Source of the DNA: CAZBQG01 sp964493945 | GTDB lineage: Bacteria; Pseudomonadota; Alphaproteobacteria; Rhodospirillales; UBA2165 | NCBI GenBank assembly: GCA_964493945.1 | Contig: CAZBQG010000100.1 | Location: forward strand, 1 to 14,709 | DNA length: 14,709 bases | Direction of reading: 5' to 3' | The notes under the pieces: model-generated | Databases searched by the model: none | What the model was told of the DNA's origin: nothing | What the model saw: the letters and a program-made list of their open reading frames with translations, nothing else | Shown: positions 1-6,713 of the stretch, in pieces | How the letters are laid out: each line of letters starts with the position of its first letter | How positions within the stretch are numbered: the first letter of the stretch is position 1 | Program-made: the position numbers and the translations under genes

Positions 1-22
1 TCAAACTCGCCGCTATACAGAT

Positions 23-36
23 TTGGTTGCGATCAA
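23..36 (+). promoter_or_regulatory. Candidate FNR/FixK-type operator upstream of rdhA
   Basis: The sequence TTGGT-TGCG-ATCAA matches the FNR/FixK consensus TTGAT-N4-ATCAA at 9 of 10 defined positions: the right half is perfect and the left half has G for A at its fourth base. The box centre (29.5) lies 41.5 bases before base 71, and a TAAACT hexamer at 59-64 would occupy -12 to -7 of a start at 71. This is the standard class II spacing for an FNR/CRP-family activator. The motif and spacing are seen directly. Regulation of rdhA by low oxygen or by a CprK-like relative is inference. Confidence 0.5.
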
Positions 37-58
37 TTGAGCCCACGGCCTAGGAGGC

Positions 59-64
59 TAAACT
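59..64 (+). promoter_or_regulatory. Possible -10 element of the rdhA promoter
   Basis: TAAACT matches TATAAT at 4 of 6 positions. It has no good -35 hexamer, as expected for an activator-dependent promoter, and sits at the right distance from the FNR-like box at 23-36. It predicts a transcript start near 71 and a leader of about 79 bases before the ATG at 150. Confidence 0.35.
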
Positions 65-149
65 TAGTCAATTATTGAGTGTCAGGGGTGAATTCGGTTA
101 CTCTTTTAAAAAAGCCGGTCGCCAGGGAAACACTTTAAGGGAGGGGGCA

Positions 150-1625
150 ATGGATCGCCGCAGCACCGTCGGAAACAAGTCACGCATGGAGGAAATGGGC
201 CTGGATTCCGCTCCGGATAGTGATCTGGACGGGGTTATGTCATCGCAGGCTGCGGAATGGAAACGTTCCTGGTGGGTACAGGAAGTGAAAGTGCCCACAC
301 TGGAAGTGGACTGGCAGGCGACCGAACGCTTCGATGCGACCAAAATCCAGCAGGTTTCCTGGCAGAAATATATCGGCGAGGACCGGGCCAAGGAACTCAA
401 CAAGCGCCGCGCCGAAAAGTATCATCAATGGATGCTGGACAACAGGCCGGGCTACAGCCTGCGCGACCGGGCGCTCGAAATTTCCAGCTATCAAAGTGGC
501 GCCGTCGGCACCAGCTTTACCGGGTCCTGGACCAAATTCGCGGAGCGGGCCGAAATCGCCCGCAAGGAGGCCGAGGAAGCCAAGGCCAGAGGCGAAAAGC
601 CAAAGCCCCCGACTGGTGGCAGGGCGGCACCCCAGAGTCCGGAAGAATTGGGCGTGCCTCGTTGGGAAGGAAAACCTGAAGAAAATGCCCGCATGCTCCG
701 CAGCGCGCTTCGCCATTTCGGCGCCGATCAGGTGGGCTATGTGGAACTCAACGAACAGACCCGGAAACTGATCTATGCCGTTGATGTGATGGACGGCAAG
801 CGGATCGAATTCGAGAATGTGGAAAAGGCCTATGAGACCAAGGAAAAACGGGTCATTCCCGACGGGGCCAAATGGGTCGTGGTTTTCTCCATCAAGATGT
901 CCGAGGAACTGATCAAAAGAAAATCAGGGATCATGCCGTCAGCCTTGTCTTCAGCGGCCACCCAGGCGGTCTATGCGGCGGGCCGCAACACCATCGACCG
1001 TTTGCAGAATTTCCTCCATGTGCTCGGTTATCAGGGGCTGATGGGGAACTGGTATAACGGGCTGGGTATCGCGCCGGCCTTCGGCGTCATGGCCGGCCTG
1101 GGCGAACTGAGCCGCACCAACCGCATGATCAGCCCGGAATATGGGCCTCTGCAACGGGTCTTCAAGATCGTCACTGATCTGCCCCTGGAGCCGACTAAGC
1201 CGATCGATGCGGGGATCATGAATTTTTGCCGCACCTGCAAGGTCTGCGCCGAACAATGCCCGGCCAATTGCCTGAGCATGGAGACCGAGCCATCCTGGGA
1301 GCCCAAGGGTCCCTGGAACAATCCCGGCCACCGCACTTGGTATGAAGATTCGCCTTCCTGCCGGACCTGGTGGGCCCATTCGACGGCGGGCTGTTCGACC
1401 TGTTTCGCGGTCTGTGCTTTTTCGAAGAAAAACAAATCCTTGATCCATGATCTGGTGAAAATAGCGATCTCCAAAAATCCGGTTATGTCCGATCAGGTTA
1501 ACGCGTTCTTCACCAAGATGGACGGCGCGTTCGGCTATCAGGAACAGCGCAACATCAATGACTGGTGGGAGATGGAATTGCCCCCCCGGGGGCAGGCCAA
1601 CGCCAAAGGGACACAGTTGGGATAA
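150..1625 (+). CDS. rdhA: Reductive dehalogenase catalytic subunit (RdhA family)
   Basis: This is a corrinoid/iron-sulfur enzyme of the type that removes halogen from organohalides (491 aa); the substrate cannot be read from sequence. The first ferredoxin motif is CX2CX2CX3CP at C360, C363, C366 and C370. The second is CX10CX2CX3C at C404, C415, C418 and C422, the spacing I recall for PceA-like proteins, but with Ala instead of Pro after the last Cys. Before them are the family blocks GLGELSR, YGPLQRVFKIVTDLPL and KPIDAGIMNFC. Residues about 130-170 form a charged, Pro-rich stretch. The ATG at 150 is chosen because AAGGGAGGGGG precedes it; an in-frame TTG at 75 has no such site. The N-terminus has Arg-Arg at residues 3-4 but no hydrophobic segment, so no Tat signal is visible. 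There is no C-terminal flavin or ferredoxin reductase fusion. The rdhB gene follows after 4 bases. Epoxyqueuosine reductase (QueG) is the main look-alike; the adjacent anchor gene and second-cluster spacing favour RdhA. Confidence 0.9.
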   Translation: MDRRSTVGNKSRMEEMGLDSAPDSDLDGVMSSQAAEWKRSWWVQEVKVPTLEVDWQATERFDATKIQQVSWQKYIGEDRAKELNKRRAEKYHQWMLDNRPGYSLRDRALEISSYQSGAVGTSFTGSWTKFAERAEIARKEAEEAKARGEKPKPPTGGRAAPQSPEELGVPRWEGKPEENARMLRSALRHFGADQVGYVELNEQTRKLIYAVDVMDGKRIEFENVEKAYETKEKRVIPDGAKWVVVFSIKMSEELIKRKSGIMPSALSSAATQAVYAAGRNTIDRLQNFLHVLGYQGLMGNWYNGLGIAPAFGVMAGLGELSRTNRMISPEYGPLQRVFKIVTDLPLEPTKPIDAGIMNFCRTCKVCAEQCPANCLSMETEPSWEPKGPWNNPGHRTWYEDSPSCRTWWAHSTAGCSTCFAVCAFSKKNKSLIHDLVKIAISKNPVMSDQVNAFFTKMDGAFGYQEQRNINDWWEMELPPRGQANAKGTQLG

Positions 1626-1629
1626 GATC

Positions 1630-1887
1630 ATGGTGAGATTTATTTATGGCGTGATTCTGGGAGCTGCCGGCTACGCCCTGGTGGACTGGGTAGTGACCGA
1701 AAACGTGGTTGTGGGCTGGTATGCTTGGCTTGTTTTGCTGCTGGCCTTGGCGCTGGATACCCTGGCGGTACATAATTTCTTTGCCTCTCGGGCCGAATTG
1801 GAACGCAAGGCGGGCTGGATGGGGCTGTTGGTGATCGGTATACCGGGCCTTATCGTATCGGCTTTCGCGGTCTGGCTTTTCCTTTAG
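1630..1887 (+). CDS. rdhB: Reductive dehalogenase membrane anchor (RdhB-like)
   Basis: This small hydrophobic protein (85 aa) has three likely membrane helices at about residues 3-22, 28-47 and 62-84. RdhB proteins are thought to hold RdhA at the membrane. Two family-like marks are visible: WYAW at residues 30-33, close to the WYEW motif I recall from PceB-type proteins, and an E-x-E pair (E56, E58) in the loop before the third helix, within ASRAELERKAG. The ATG at 1630 is 4 bases after the rdhA stop, with only a weak GGGA ahead of it, so it is probably translated from the same mRNA by coupling. An in-frame GTG/ATG further upstream lies inside rdhA and would add a non-hydrophobic tail, so it was not used. 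The stop codon overlaps that of the convergent ligase gene by 4 bases. Such short proteins are hard to call alone; the neighbour and the motifs carry the assignment. Confidence 0.8.
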   Translation: MVRFIYGVILGAAGYALVDWVVTENVVVGWYAWLVLLLALALDTLAVHNFFASRAELERKAGWMGLLVIGIPGLIVSAFAVWLFL

Positions 1888-3413
1888 CCCTCTTCGGCGA
1901 ACAATTCTTTAAGTTCGTATTTCAGCACCTTGCCCGAACTGGTGCGGGGAAGCTGGTCCATAAATTTGAGGTACTTGGGCTTTTTGTAACTGGCAATGCG
2001 TTCCCGGCAATGTTCGATCAGCTCTTCAGGGCCTGCCGCCTGACCCGGGCCGAGGGCGATGACGGCTGCGACCGATTGGCCGAATTCGGCGTCGGGGACA
2101 CCGAAGACGGCCACATCCTCCACCGCCTCATGATCCAGGAGCGCCAGTTCCACTTCTTTGCAATAGATATTGAGCCCGCCTGAGACGATCATGTCTTTGG
2201 CCCGGTCGGCAAAATAGAGAAAACCGTCCTCGTCCTCCCAGCCCATATCGCCGGTGCGCATCCAGCCATCCAGGAAGGTCGCCCGGGTCGCTTCCGGATC
2301 GCGGTAATATTCGCGCATGATGGTGGTCTGGCCGGGATGGCCGGCGCGCACCAGTATTTCGCCCGGCTCGCCCCTCAGCACATCTTTTAAATCCTGGCCG
2401 ATGAGACGCACCTCAATGCCGGGCAGGGGATGACCCATGGCCAGGGGCTTCCAGTCCTGTTGATCCGGGCGGACCGACGCGATCACCCCACCTTCGGTCT
2501 GGCCCAGGAAGGAATAAAGCCCGATTTTCGGCAATGCCTTGAACAGGCGTTGGCGCAGCGTGGGTTCGAACAGCTCTCCCGTCGCGACCACCAGGCGGAG
2601 CGATGCACAATCTTCCGGCCGTTTTTCGATTTCGGGCAGCATCATGCGGACGATGGTGGGCACGCCTCCCAATATGGTTGCGCCTTCCCGCTTGATCAGA
2701 TCGACGGCATCTTCAACTTCGAAACGGGGCTGCATGATCACGGCGCAGCCCAGCTGAAACATATTGGCCATGCGGGCCAGCCCTGTGCGGTGGGCCATGG
2801 GCGTGGAAGCAAAAATTTTGTCGCCGGGTCCCAGCCCATATTCCTGGGCGCTTTGCACGCCGGCCATGATGAAATTCATATGGGTCCCGACGGCGCCCTT
2901 GGGCCGCCCGGTGGTGCCCGACGTATAGCCGATTACACAACTCTCCTGGTTGGGTTCCAGCTTGGGAGGCGGGGCATCGCCGCCGGAGGCCAGGAATTCC
3001 TCAAAGGAAATTTCATCCGCTTCGGCGCTGCCCACGCAAACGCGTTTGGCTCCGGGTCGCGATTTCAGGGCTGCTGCGGCCACTTCGCGGTGGCTTTCTG
3101 GATAGATGATCAGGCCGGGCTCGCAATGGCCCAGAATATAGGCCACCTCGTCTGCGGTCAGGCGGGTGGAGATGGGAACCAGAAGGGCACCCGATTTGAC
3201 CACACCGGCCATGGCTTGGGCCAGCTCAAGGGAATTGGGCATGAACAGACAGACCCGTTCGCCAGGGGAGACGCCCTGGCTCTGAATGGCGTTGGCGATG
3301 CGGTTGGCGTCGCGGTCCAGCCCGGAAAAACTTAGCCGGCGGCCCGCGCAGGCCACGGCCAGCGCATCCGGAATGCGCCACGCATTATCGGCCAGGAGAT
3401 CACCCAGCTTCAT
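1884..3413 (-). CDS. AMP-forming acyl-CoA synthetase / acid-CoA ligase
   Basis: This ANL-superfamily ligase (509 aa) would activate a carboxylic acid to an acyl-adenylate with ATP and then transfer it to CoA. The motifs are complete: the phosphate loop YTSGTTGRPKG at residues 163-173, GQTEGG at 304-309, GWMRTGD at 383-389 with the ribose-binding Asp at 389, the hinge region DRAKDMIVSGG from 403, and the C-terminal catalytic Lys at 495 in SSGK. Length and order are normal for medium- or long-chain fatty acid or aromatic acid ligases; the substrate is not readable. There is no signal peptide, so it is cytosolic. It is convergent with rdhB and divergent from the solute-binding-like gene at 3561. 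A link to dehalogenation, such as activating a dehalogenated acid, is possible but rests only on proximity. The ATG at 3413 starts directly at the usual family N-terminus, and no strong ribosome site precedes it. Confidence 0.9.
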   Translation of the reverse strand: MKLGDLLADNAWRIPDALAVACAGRRLSFSGLDRDANRIANAIQSQGVSPGERVCLFMPNSLELAQAMAGVVKSGALLVPISTRLTADEVAYILGHCEPGLIIYPESHREVAAAALKSRPGAKRVCVGSAEADEISFEEFLASGGDAPPPKLEPNQESCVIGYTSGTTGRPKGAVGTHMNFIMAGVQSAQEYGLGPGDKIFASTPMAHRTGLARMANMFQLGCAVIMQPRFEVEDAVDLIKREGATILGGVPTIVRMMLPEIEKRPEDCASLRLVVATGELFEPTLRQRLFKALPKIGLYSFLGQTEGGVIASVRPDQQDWKPLAMGHPLPGIEVRLIGQDLKDVLRGEPGEILVRAGHPGQTTIMREYYRDPEATRATFLDGWMRTGDMGWEDEDGFLYFADRAKDMIVSGGLNIYCKEVELALLDHEAVEDVAVFGVPDAEFGQSVAAVIALGPGQAAGPEELIEHCRERIASYKKPKYLKFMDQLPRTSSGKVLKYELKELFAEEG

Positions 3414-3560
3414 AGTTGCAACTTGGCGAAAGATTTATTCATTGGGTGACACTATACCCATAATCCCTGTCCGGGAAAGACAAGCCGGCTCCATCCGGGG
3501 CATTGATTCCGGAGGCACAATCGCGCATCGTTCCCTCCCGTCCGAACCAGGAGACAGATC

Positions 3561-4289
3561 ATGAGCCAAGATGCCCTATCCGAACTTACCGATCCAGCCA
3601 GGTTGCGGGTCGGGATCAATCTGGCCAACGTGCTCCTGGTGACGGGGAAGAGCCCAAAGGGTGATCTCCAGGGAATAGCGCCCGATATGGGGGCGTTGAT
3701 CGCCGAGCGTCTGGGCGTCGGCGTTTCTTACGTTCCCTACGCCACGCCCGGCGAGGTCGCCGATGGGCTGGACGATGACGCCTGGGATATCGGCTTGATC
3801 GCCGCCGAACCCAAGCGCGCCGAGACCATCGGTTTTTGTCAGGCCTATGTGCAGATCGAAGCCACCTATCTCGTTCAGCCGGGATCGGCGTTGCAAAGCA
3901 TCCAGGAGGTGGACCAGCCGGGCGTGCGCATCGCGGTGTCGGAGCGCACGGCCTATGACCTTTATCTGAGCCGAACCTTGCAGCATGGGGAATTGGTCCG
4001 CATCAAAGGCGTTAACGGTGCCTTCGAAATGTTCAAGGCGGATAAGCTGGATGCCCTGGCGGGGCTGGTCCCGGCGCTTCACGATAACGCCCAGGCGCTG
4101 CCCGGCTCGCGCGTGCTGGGCGGATCTTACACTTCAGTCCGCCAGGCCATCGGCACCAAACAGGAAAACACCCATCTCAAAGCCTTCGTTGAACAATTCA
4201 TTACGGATGCCAAGAACAGCGGCCTGATCGCCGGGTTGATCGAAAAGCACGGCGTTAAAGGCAAGCTGGAGGTTGCCGCCGGCGCCTGA
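3561..4289 (+). CDS. Solute-binding protein family 3-like protein without signal peptide
   Basis: The 242-residue protein has the fold pattern of amino-acid-type ABC solute-binding proteins (SBP_bac_3). It opens with LRVGIN at about residues 16-21, then LQGIAPDMGALIAERLGV, a DIGLIAA strand typical of the first lobe, and a C-terminal helix resembling FVEQFITDAKNSGLIAGLIEKHG. Such proteins normally bind a small ligand in the periplasm and deliver it to a permease. Here the N-terminus (MSQDALSELTDPARLR) is polar with no signal peptide, and no ABC permease or ATPase gene is nearby. The start is supported by CAGGAGA 6-12 bases ahead of the ATG, and there is no upstream hydrophobic extension. It may be a cytoplasmic ligand-binding protein, or a paralogue that has lost export. 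The gene is alone: divergent from the ligase and convergent with htpG, with 24 bases between stops. Its ligand is unknown. Confidence 0.75.
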   Translation: MSQDALSELTDPARLRVGINLANVLLVTGKSPKGDLQGIAPDMGALIAERLGVGVSYVPYATPGEVADGLDDDAWDIGLIAAEPKRAETIGFCQAYVQIEATYLVQPGSALQSIQEVDQPGVRIAVSERTAYDLYLSRTLQHGELVRIKGVNGAFEMFKADKLDALAGLVPALHDNAQALPGSRVLGGSYTSVRQAIGTKQENTHLKAFVEQFITDAKNSGLIAGLIEKHGVKGKLEVAAGA

Positions 4290-4313
4290 GACGGTCTCCT
4301 GTTCCCGGCAACC

Positions 4314-6185
4314 CTAAAGGTTCAACCCCTTGCTCAGGATAGCATTGAAGCGCTGGGAGAATCCCACCGGGTCGGGGATGGGATGGCCTTCGATGATGCG
4401 GGCCTGATCAAATAACAGGTGCGCCATATCGGCCAGGTCGCCCTGTTTCCCCGCATTGTCCACCAAGCCTGTCAGGCCCCGGATCAGATCATGGGTCGGG
4501 TTGATCTCCAATATGCGGGTGCTGGCGGCGGCCTGCATCTGGCCGTGTTGTTTGAGCATACGTTCCAGATTCAAATCCAGATCGCCCTCATCGGCCACCA
4601 GACAAACGGCGCTGTCGGTCAGGCGTTCCGACGACCGCACATCCTTCACCTCATCGCCCAAGGCCGTCTTGAAGGCCAGGACAAGTTTGGCCGTTGCTGT
4701 CTCGTCGGCTTTTTCCTTCTTTTCCTCTTCGGGCTTGTCCGTCTCGCCGGCCTCGATATTGGTCAGATCGGCACCGCCGGAGGTGACCGATTTGAACGGC
4801 TTTTCGGCGAACATGCCCACCTGGGGGATCCAAAATTCATCCACCGCATCGGTCAGCAACAGCACTTCCACGCCGCGCGCGGCGAAGCCTTCTATTTGTG
4901 GGCTGGATTTGAGGGCGTCTGCGTCCTCGCCGGTGATGTAATAAATGGCGTCCTGGCCCTTTTTCATGCGTTCCACATATTGCTCCAGGCTGATCAACCC
5001 CTCGCCCTGGGTCGATTGGAAGCGCACGATTTCGAACAATTTTTCGCGGGCATCGGCGTCTTCGTAAAGCCCTTCCTTGAGCACCGCGCCAAAGTTTTCC
5101 CAGAAGGCGGCGAATTCTTCCGGCGCCTTTTCCGCTTTTTTCTTGAGTTCGCCAAAAATCCGTTTGACCACCGCCTGGCGGATTTTGATCAACAGGGGAT
5201 TATGTTGGAGCATTTCCCGGCTCACATTGAGCGGCAGGTCTTCTGAATCGATGATCCCCCGGACAAAGCGCAGATAAGACGGGAACAGATCCTCGCAATC
5301 ATCGGTGATGAACACCCGTTTGACGTAAAGCTTGACCTTATGTTTGCGTTCCTGCTGGGCCATGTCCCACGGCCTGAGTGTGGGCACGAATAAAAGATTG
5401 GTGTATTCGATCTTGCCTTCCGCCCGGTTATGGATGGTCAGCCAGGGATCATCAAAGACATGGCCCACATGGTGGTAGAATTCCTTGTATTGCTCTTCGC
5501 TGATATCCTTCTTGGCCCGGGTCCAAAGGGCAGAGCCCGTATTGATCTGTTCATCCCCTTCTTTTTTGGTGAACATGATGGGGATAGGGATGTGATCGGA
5601 AAAGGTTTTGACGATATGGGTGAGGCGCGCCTCTTCCAGGAATTCGCTTTGCCCCTTGGCCAGATGGATGGTGATGGATGTGCCGTTGCCGTCCCGCTCC
5701 CCTTCATTGATGGTGTAGACGCCGCCGCCTTCCGAGGCCCAGATATTGGCGCTGTCCTCGCCCGCCTTGCGGCTCAGCACTTCGACCTTTTTGGCGACGC
5801 TGAAAGAGGCATAGAAACCGACGCCGAACTGGCCGATCAACTGGCTGTCTTTTTTCTCATCACCGGTCAGGCTTTCGAGGAAGGCGGTGGTGCCGGACCG
5901 GGCAATGGTGCCCAGATTTTCCGCCAATTCGTCCCGGTTCATGCCGATACCGTTATCGGCGACGGTGACGGTGCGCGCCTTCTTGTCGATGGAAATGGCA
6001 ATCTCGAAATCTTCCGTGGCTAGGCCCGGCTCGGTCAATGCCTGGTAGCGTAGCTTGTCACAGGCATCGGATGCGTTGGAAATCAGCTCGCGCAGAAAGA
6101 TTTCCTTGTTGGAGTAAAGGGAATTGACCACGATATCGAGAATCTTCCCGACCTCGGCCTGAAATTCATGTTTGTCTTCCGTCAT
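4314..6185 (-). CDS. htpG: Molecular chaperone HtpG (bacterial Hsp90)
   Basis: HtpG is a cytosolic ATP-dependent dimeric chaperone that helps fold or protect client proteins under stress. The 623-residue length is normal for bacteria. The N-terminal GHKL ATPase domain shows E33, N37 and D40 in LRELISNASD, DNGIGM at 77-82 and the lid/phosphate motif GQFGVGFY at 118-125. The middle domain includes an LPLNVSRE block. A charged stretch (EAGETDKPEEEKKEKADE) lies ahead of the C-terminal dimerisation region, which ends FNAILSKGLNL. There is no eukaryotic-type MEEVD tail. The ATG has AGGAAGAG just upstream. It is divergent from hpf, and a candidate heat-shock promoter lies about 50 bases upstream of the start. 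Confidence 0.98.
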   Translation of the reverse strand: MTEDKHEFQAEVGKILDIVVNSLYSNKEIFLRELISNASDACDKLRYQALTEPGLATEDFEIAISIDKKARTVTVADNGIGMNRDELAENLGTIARSGTTAFLESLTGDEKKDSQLIGQFGVGFYASFSVAKKVEVLSRKAGEDSANIWASEGGGVYTINEGERDGNGTSITIHLAKGQSEFLEEARLTHIVKTFSDHIPIPIMFTKKEGDEQINTGSALWTRAKKDISEEQYKEFYHHVGHVFDDPWLTIHNRAEGKIEYTNLLFVPTLRPWDMAQQERKHKVKLYVKRVFITDDCEDLFPSYLRFVRGIIDSEDLPLNVSREMLQHNPLLIKIRQAVVKRIFGELKKKAEKAPEEFAAFWENFGAVLKEGLYEDADAREKLFEIVRFQSTQGEGLISLEQYVERMKKGQDAIYYITGEDADALKSSPQIEGFAARGVEVLLLTDAVDEFWIPQVGMFAEKPFKSVTSGGADLTNIEAGETDKPEEEKKEKADETATAKLVLAFKTALGDEVKDVRSSERLTDSAVCLVADEGDLDLNLERMLKQHGQMQAAASTRILEINPTHDLIRGLTGLVDNAGKQGDLADMAHLLFDQARIIEGHPIPDPVGFSQRFNAILSKGLNL

Positions 6186-6235
6186 CTCTTCCTCGAATTC
6201 TTTGATTCATGTGGTTTTAGCTGCCCAGCGCCCTC

Positions 6236-6264
6236 ATATGTGCGCTTATGGCCCGTTTGGCAAG
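6236..6264 (-). promoter_or_regulatory. Candidate RpoH (heat-shock sigma) promoter of htpG
   Basis: On the minus strand CTTG (plus-strand 6264-6261) is followed after 17 bases by GCACATAT (6243-6236). This resembles the sigma-32 pattern CTTGAAA-N11-16-CCCCATNT, and the -10-like part matches 5 of 7 defined positions. It predicts a start near 6228 and a leader of about 40 bases before the htpG ATG. The same stretch also reads as TTGCCA-N17-CATATG for the vegetative sigma factor, with a poorer -10. HtpG genes are commonly under heat-shock control, which supports but does not prove the call. Confidence 0.4.
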
Positions 6265-6347
6265 TCCCTGGTGTCGAACCCGTTGCCTCGGGGGGCGCAA
6301 ACCTGCAAGAATAGGCACTGCATTACAAAAAAAGGTAGCTAAACCCG

Positions 6348-6713
6348 ATGGAAATCCCTCTGCAAATCTCTTTCCGCGATATTCCTCATTCGGCGGCCGT
6401 GGAAGAAAAAATCCGCGAAAAAATGGATAAGCTGGAACAATATCACGACAAGATCACCAGTTGCCGGGTGGTCGTCGAGGCGCCCCATAAAAGTGGCCAC
6501 AAAGGCACGCTCTACCATGTGCGGGTCGATCTGACCCTGCCCGGCGAGGAAATCGTCGTGGCTCGCGACCCCAAGGATCATCATGCCCACGAAGACGTCT
6601 ATGTGGCCATCCGCGACAGTTTCGAGGCGGCCCGCCGCCAGCTCAAGAAACATGTGCGCAAAACCCGGGAAAAGCACCACAAAAGGCCCGCCCTGCCGGA
6701 ATTGGACGATTGA
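6348..6713 (+). CDS. hpf: Ribosome hibernation-promoting factor / YfiA family, short form
   Basis: This 121-residue protein is of the ribosome-associated inhibitor (S30AE) family, which binds the 30S decoding region and stores inactive ribosomes during slow growth or stress. The pattern is typical: a first strand (LQISFRDIPHS), a helix with charged repeats (VEEKIREKMDKLEQYHDKI), a second strand region (SCRVVVEAPHKSGHKG), then VRVDLTLPGEEIVV and the helix DVYVAIRDSFEAARRQLKKH. The basic tail KTREKHHKR ends the fold. It lacks the roughly 60-residue C-terminal dimerisation domain of long HPF, so it is a short form. AAAGG lies 13-17 bases upstream of the ATG. It begins the plus-strand run of genes, and its stop overlaps the pcm start. 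Confidence 0.88.
   Translation: MEIPLQISFRDIPHSAAVEEKIREKMDKLEQYHDKITSCRVVVEAPHKSGHKGTLYHVRVDLTLPGEEIVVARDPKDHHAHEDVYVAIRDSFEAARRQLKKHVRKTREKHHKRPALPELDD

Noticed and set aside
75..149. TTG at 75 as the rdhA start, adding 25 residues
   Set aside because: No ribosome site precedes it, the added residues contain no signal peptide, and a strong AAGGGAGGGGG stands before the ATG at 150. It would also be nearly leaderless with the predicted promoter.
2430..3335. Long open frame opposite the acyl-CoA ligase
   Set aside because: Composition is a Gly/His-rich mirror of the ligase gene with no family motifs; it is a shadow of a GC-rich gene. The same holds for the long frames opposite htpG (4419-5246), the helicase and rdhA (951-1631).
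6258..6275. TGGCAAG, like a sigma-54 -24 element upstream of hpf
   Set aside because: The GC expected at -12 (10 bases after GG) is GT, and the rest of the -12 motif is missing.
6265..6295. GGGTTCGA on the minus strand, like a tRNA or tmRNA T arm
   Set aside because: The flanking bases do not pair into a 5-bp T stem, and no acceptor, D or anticodon arms can be found around it.
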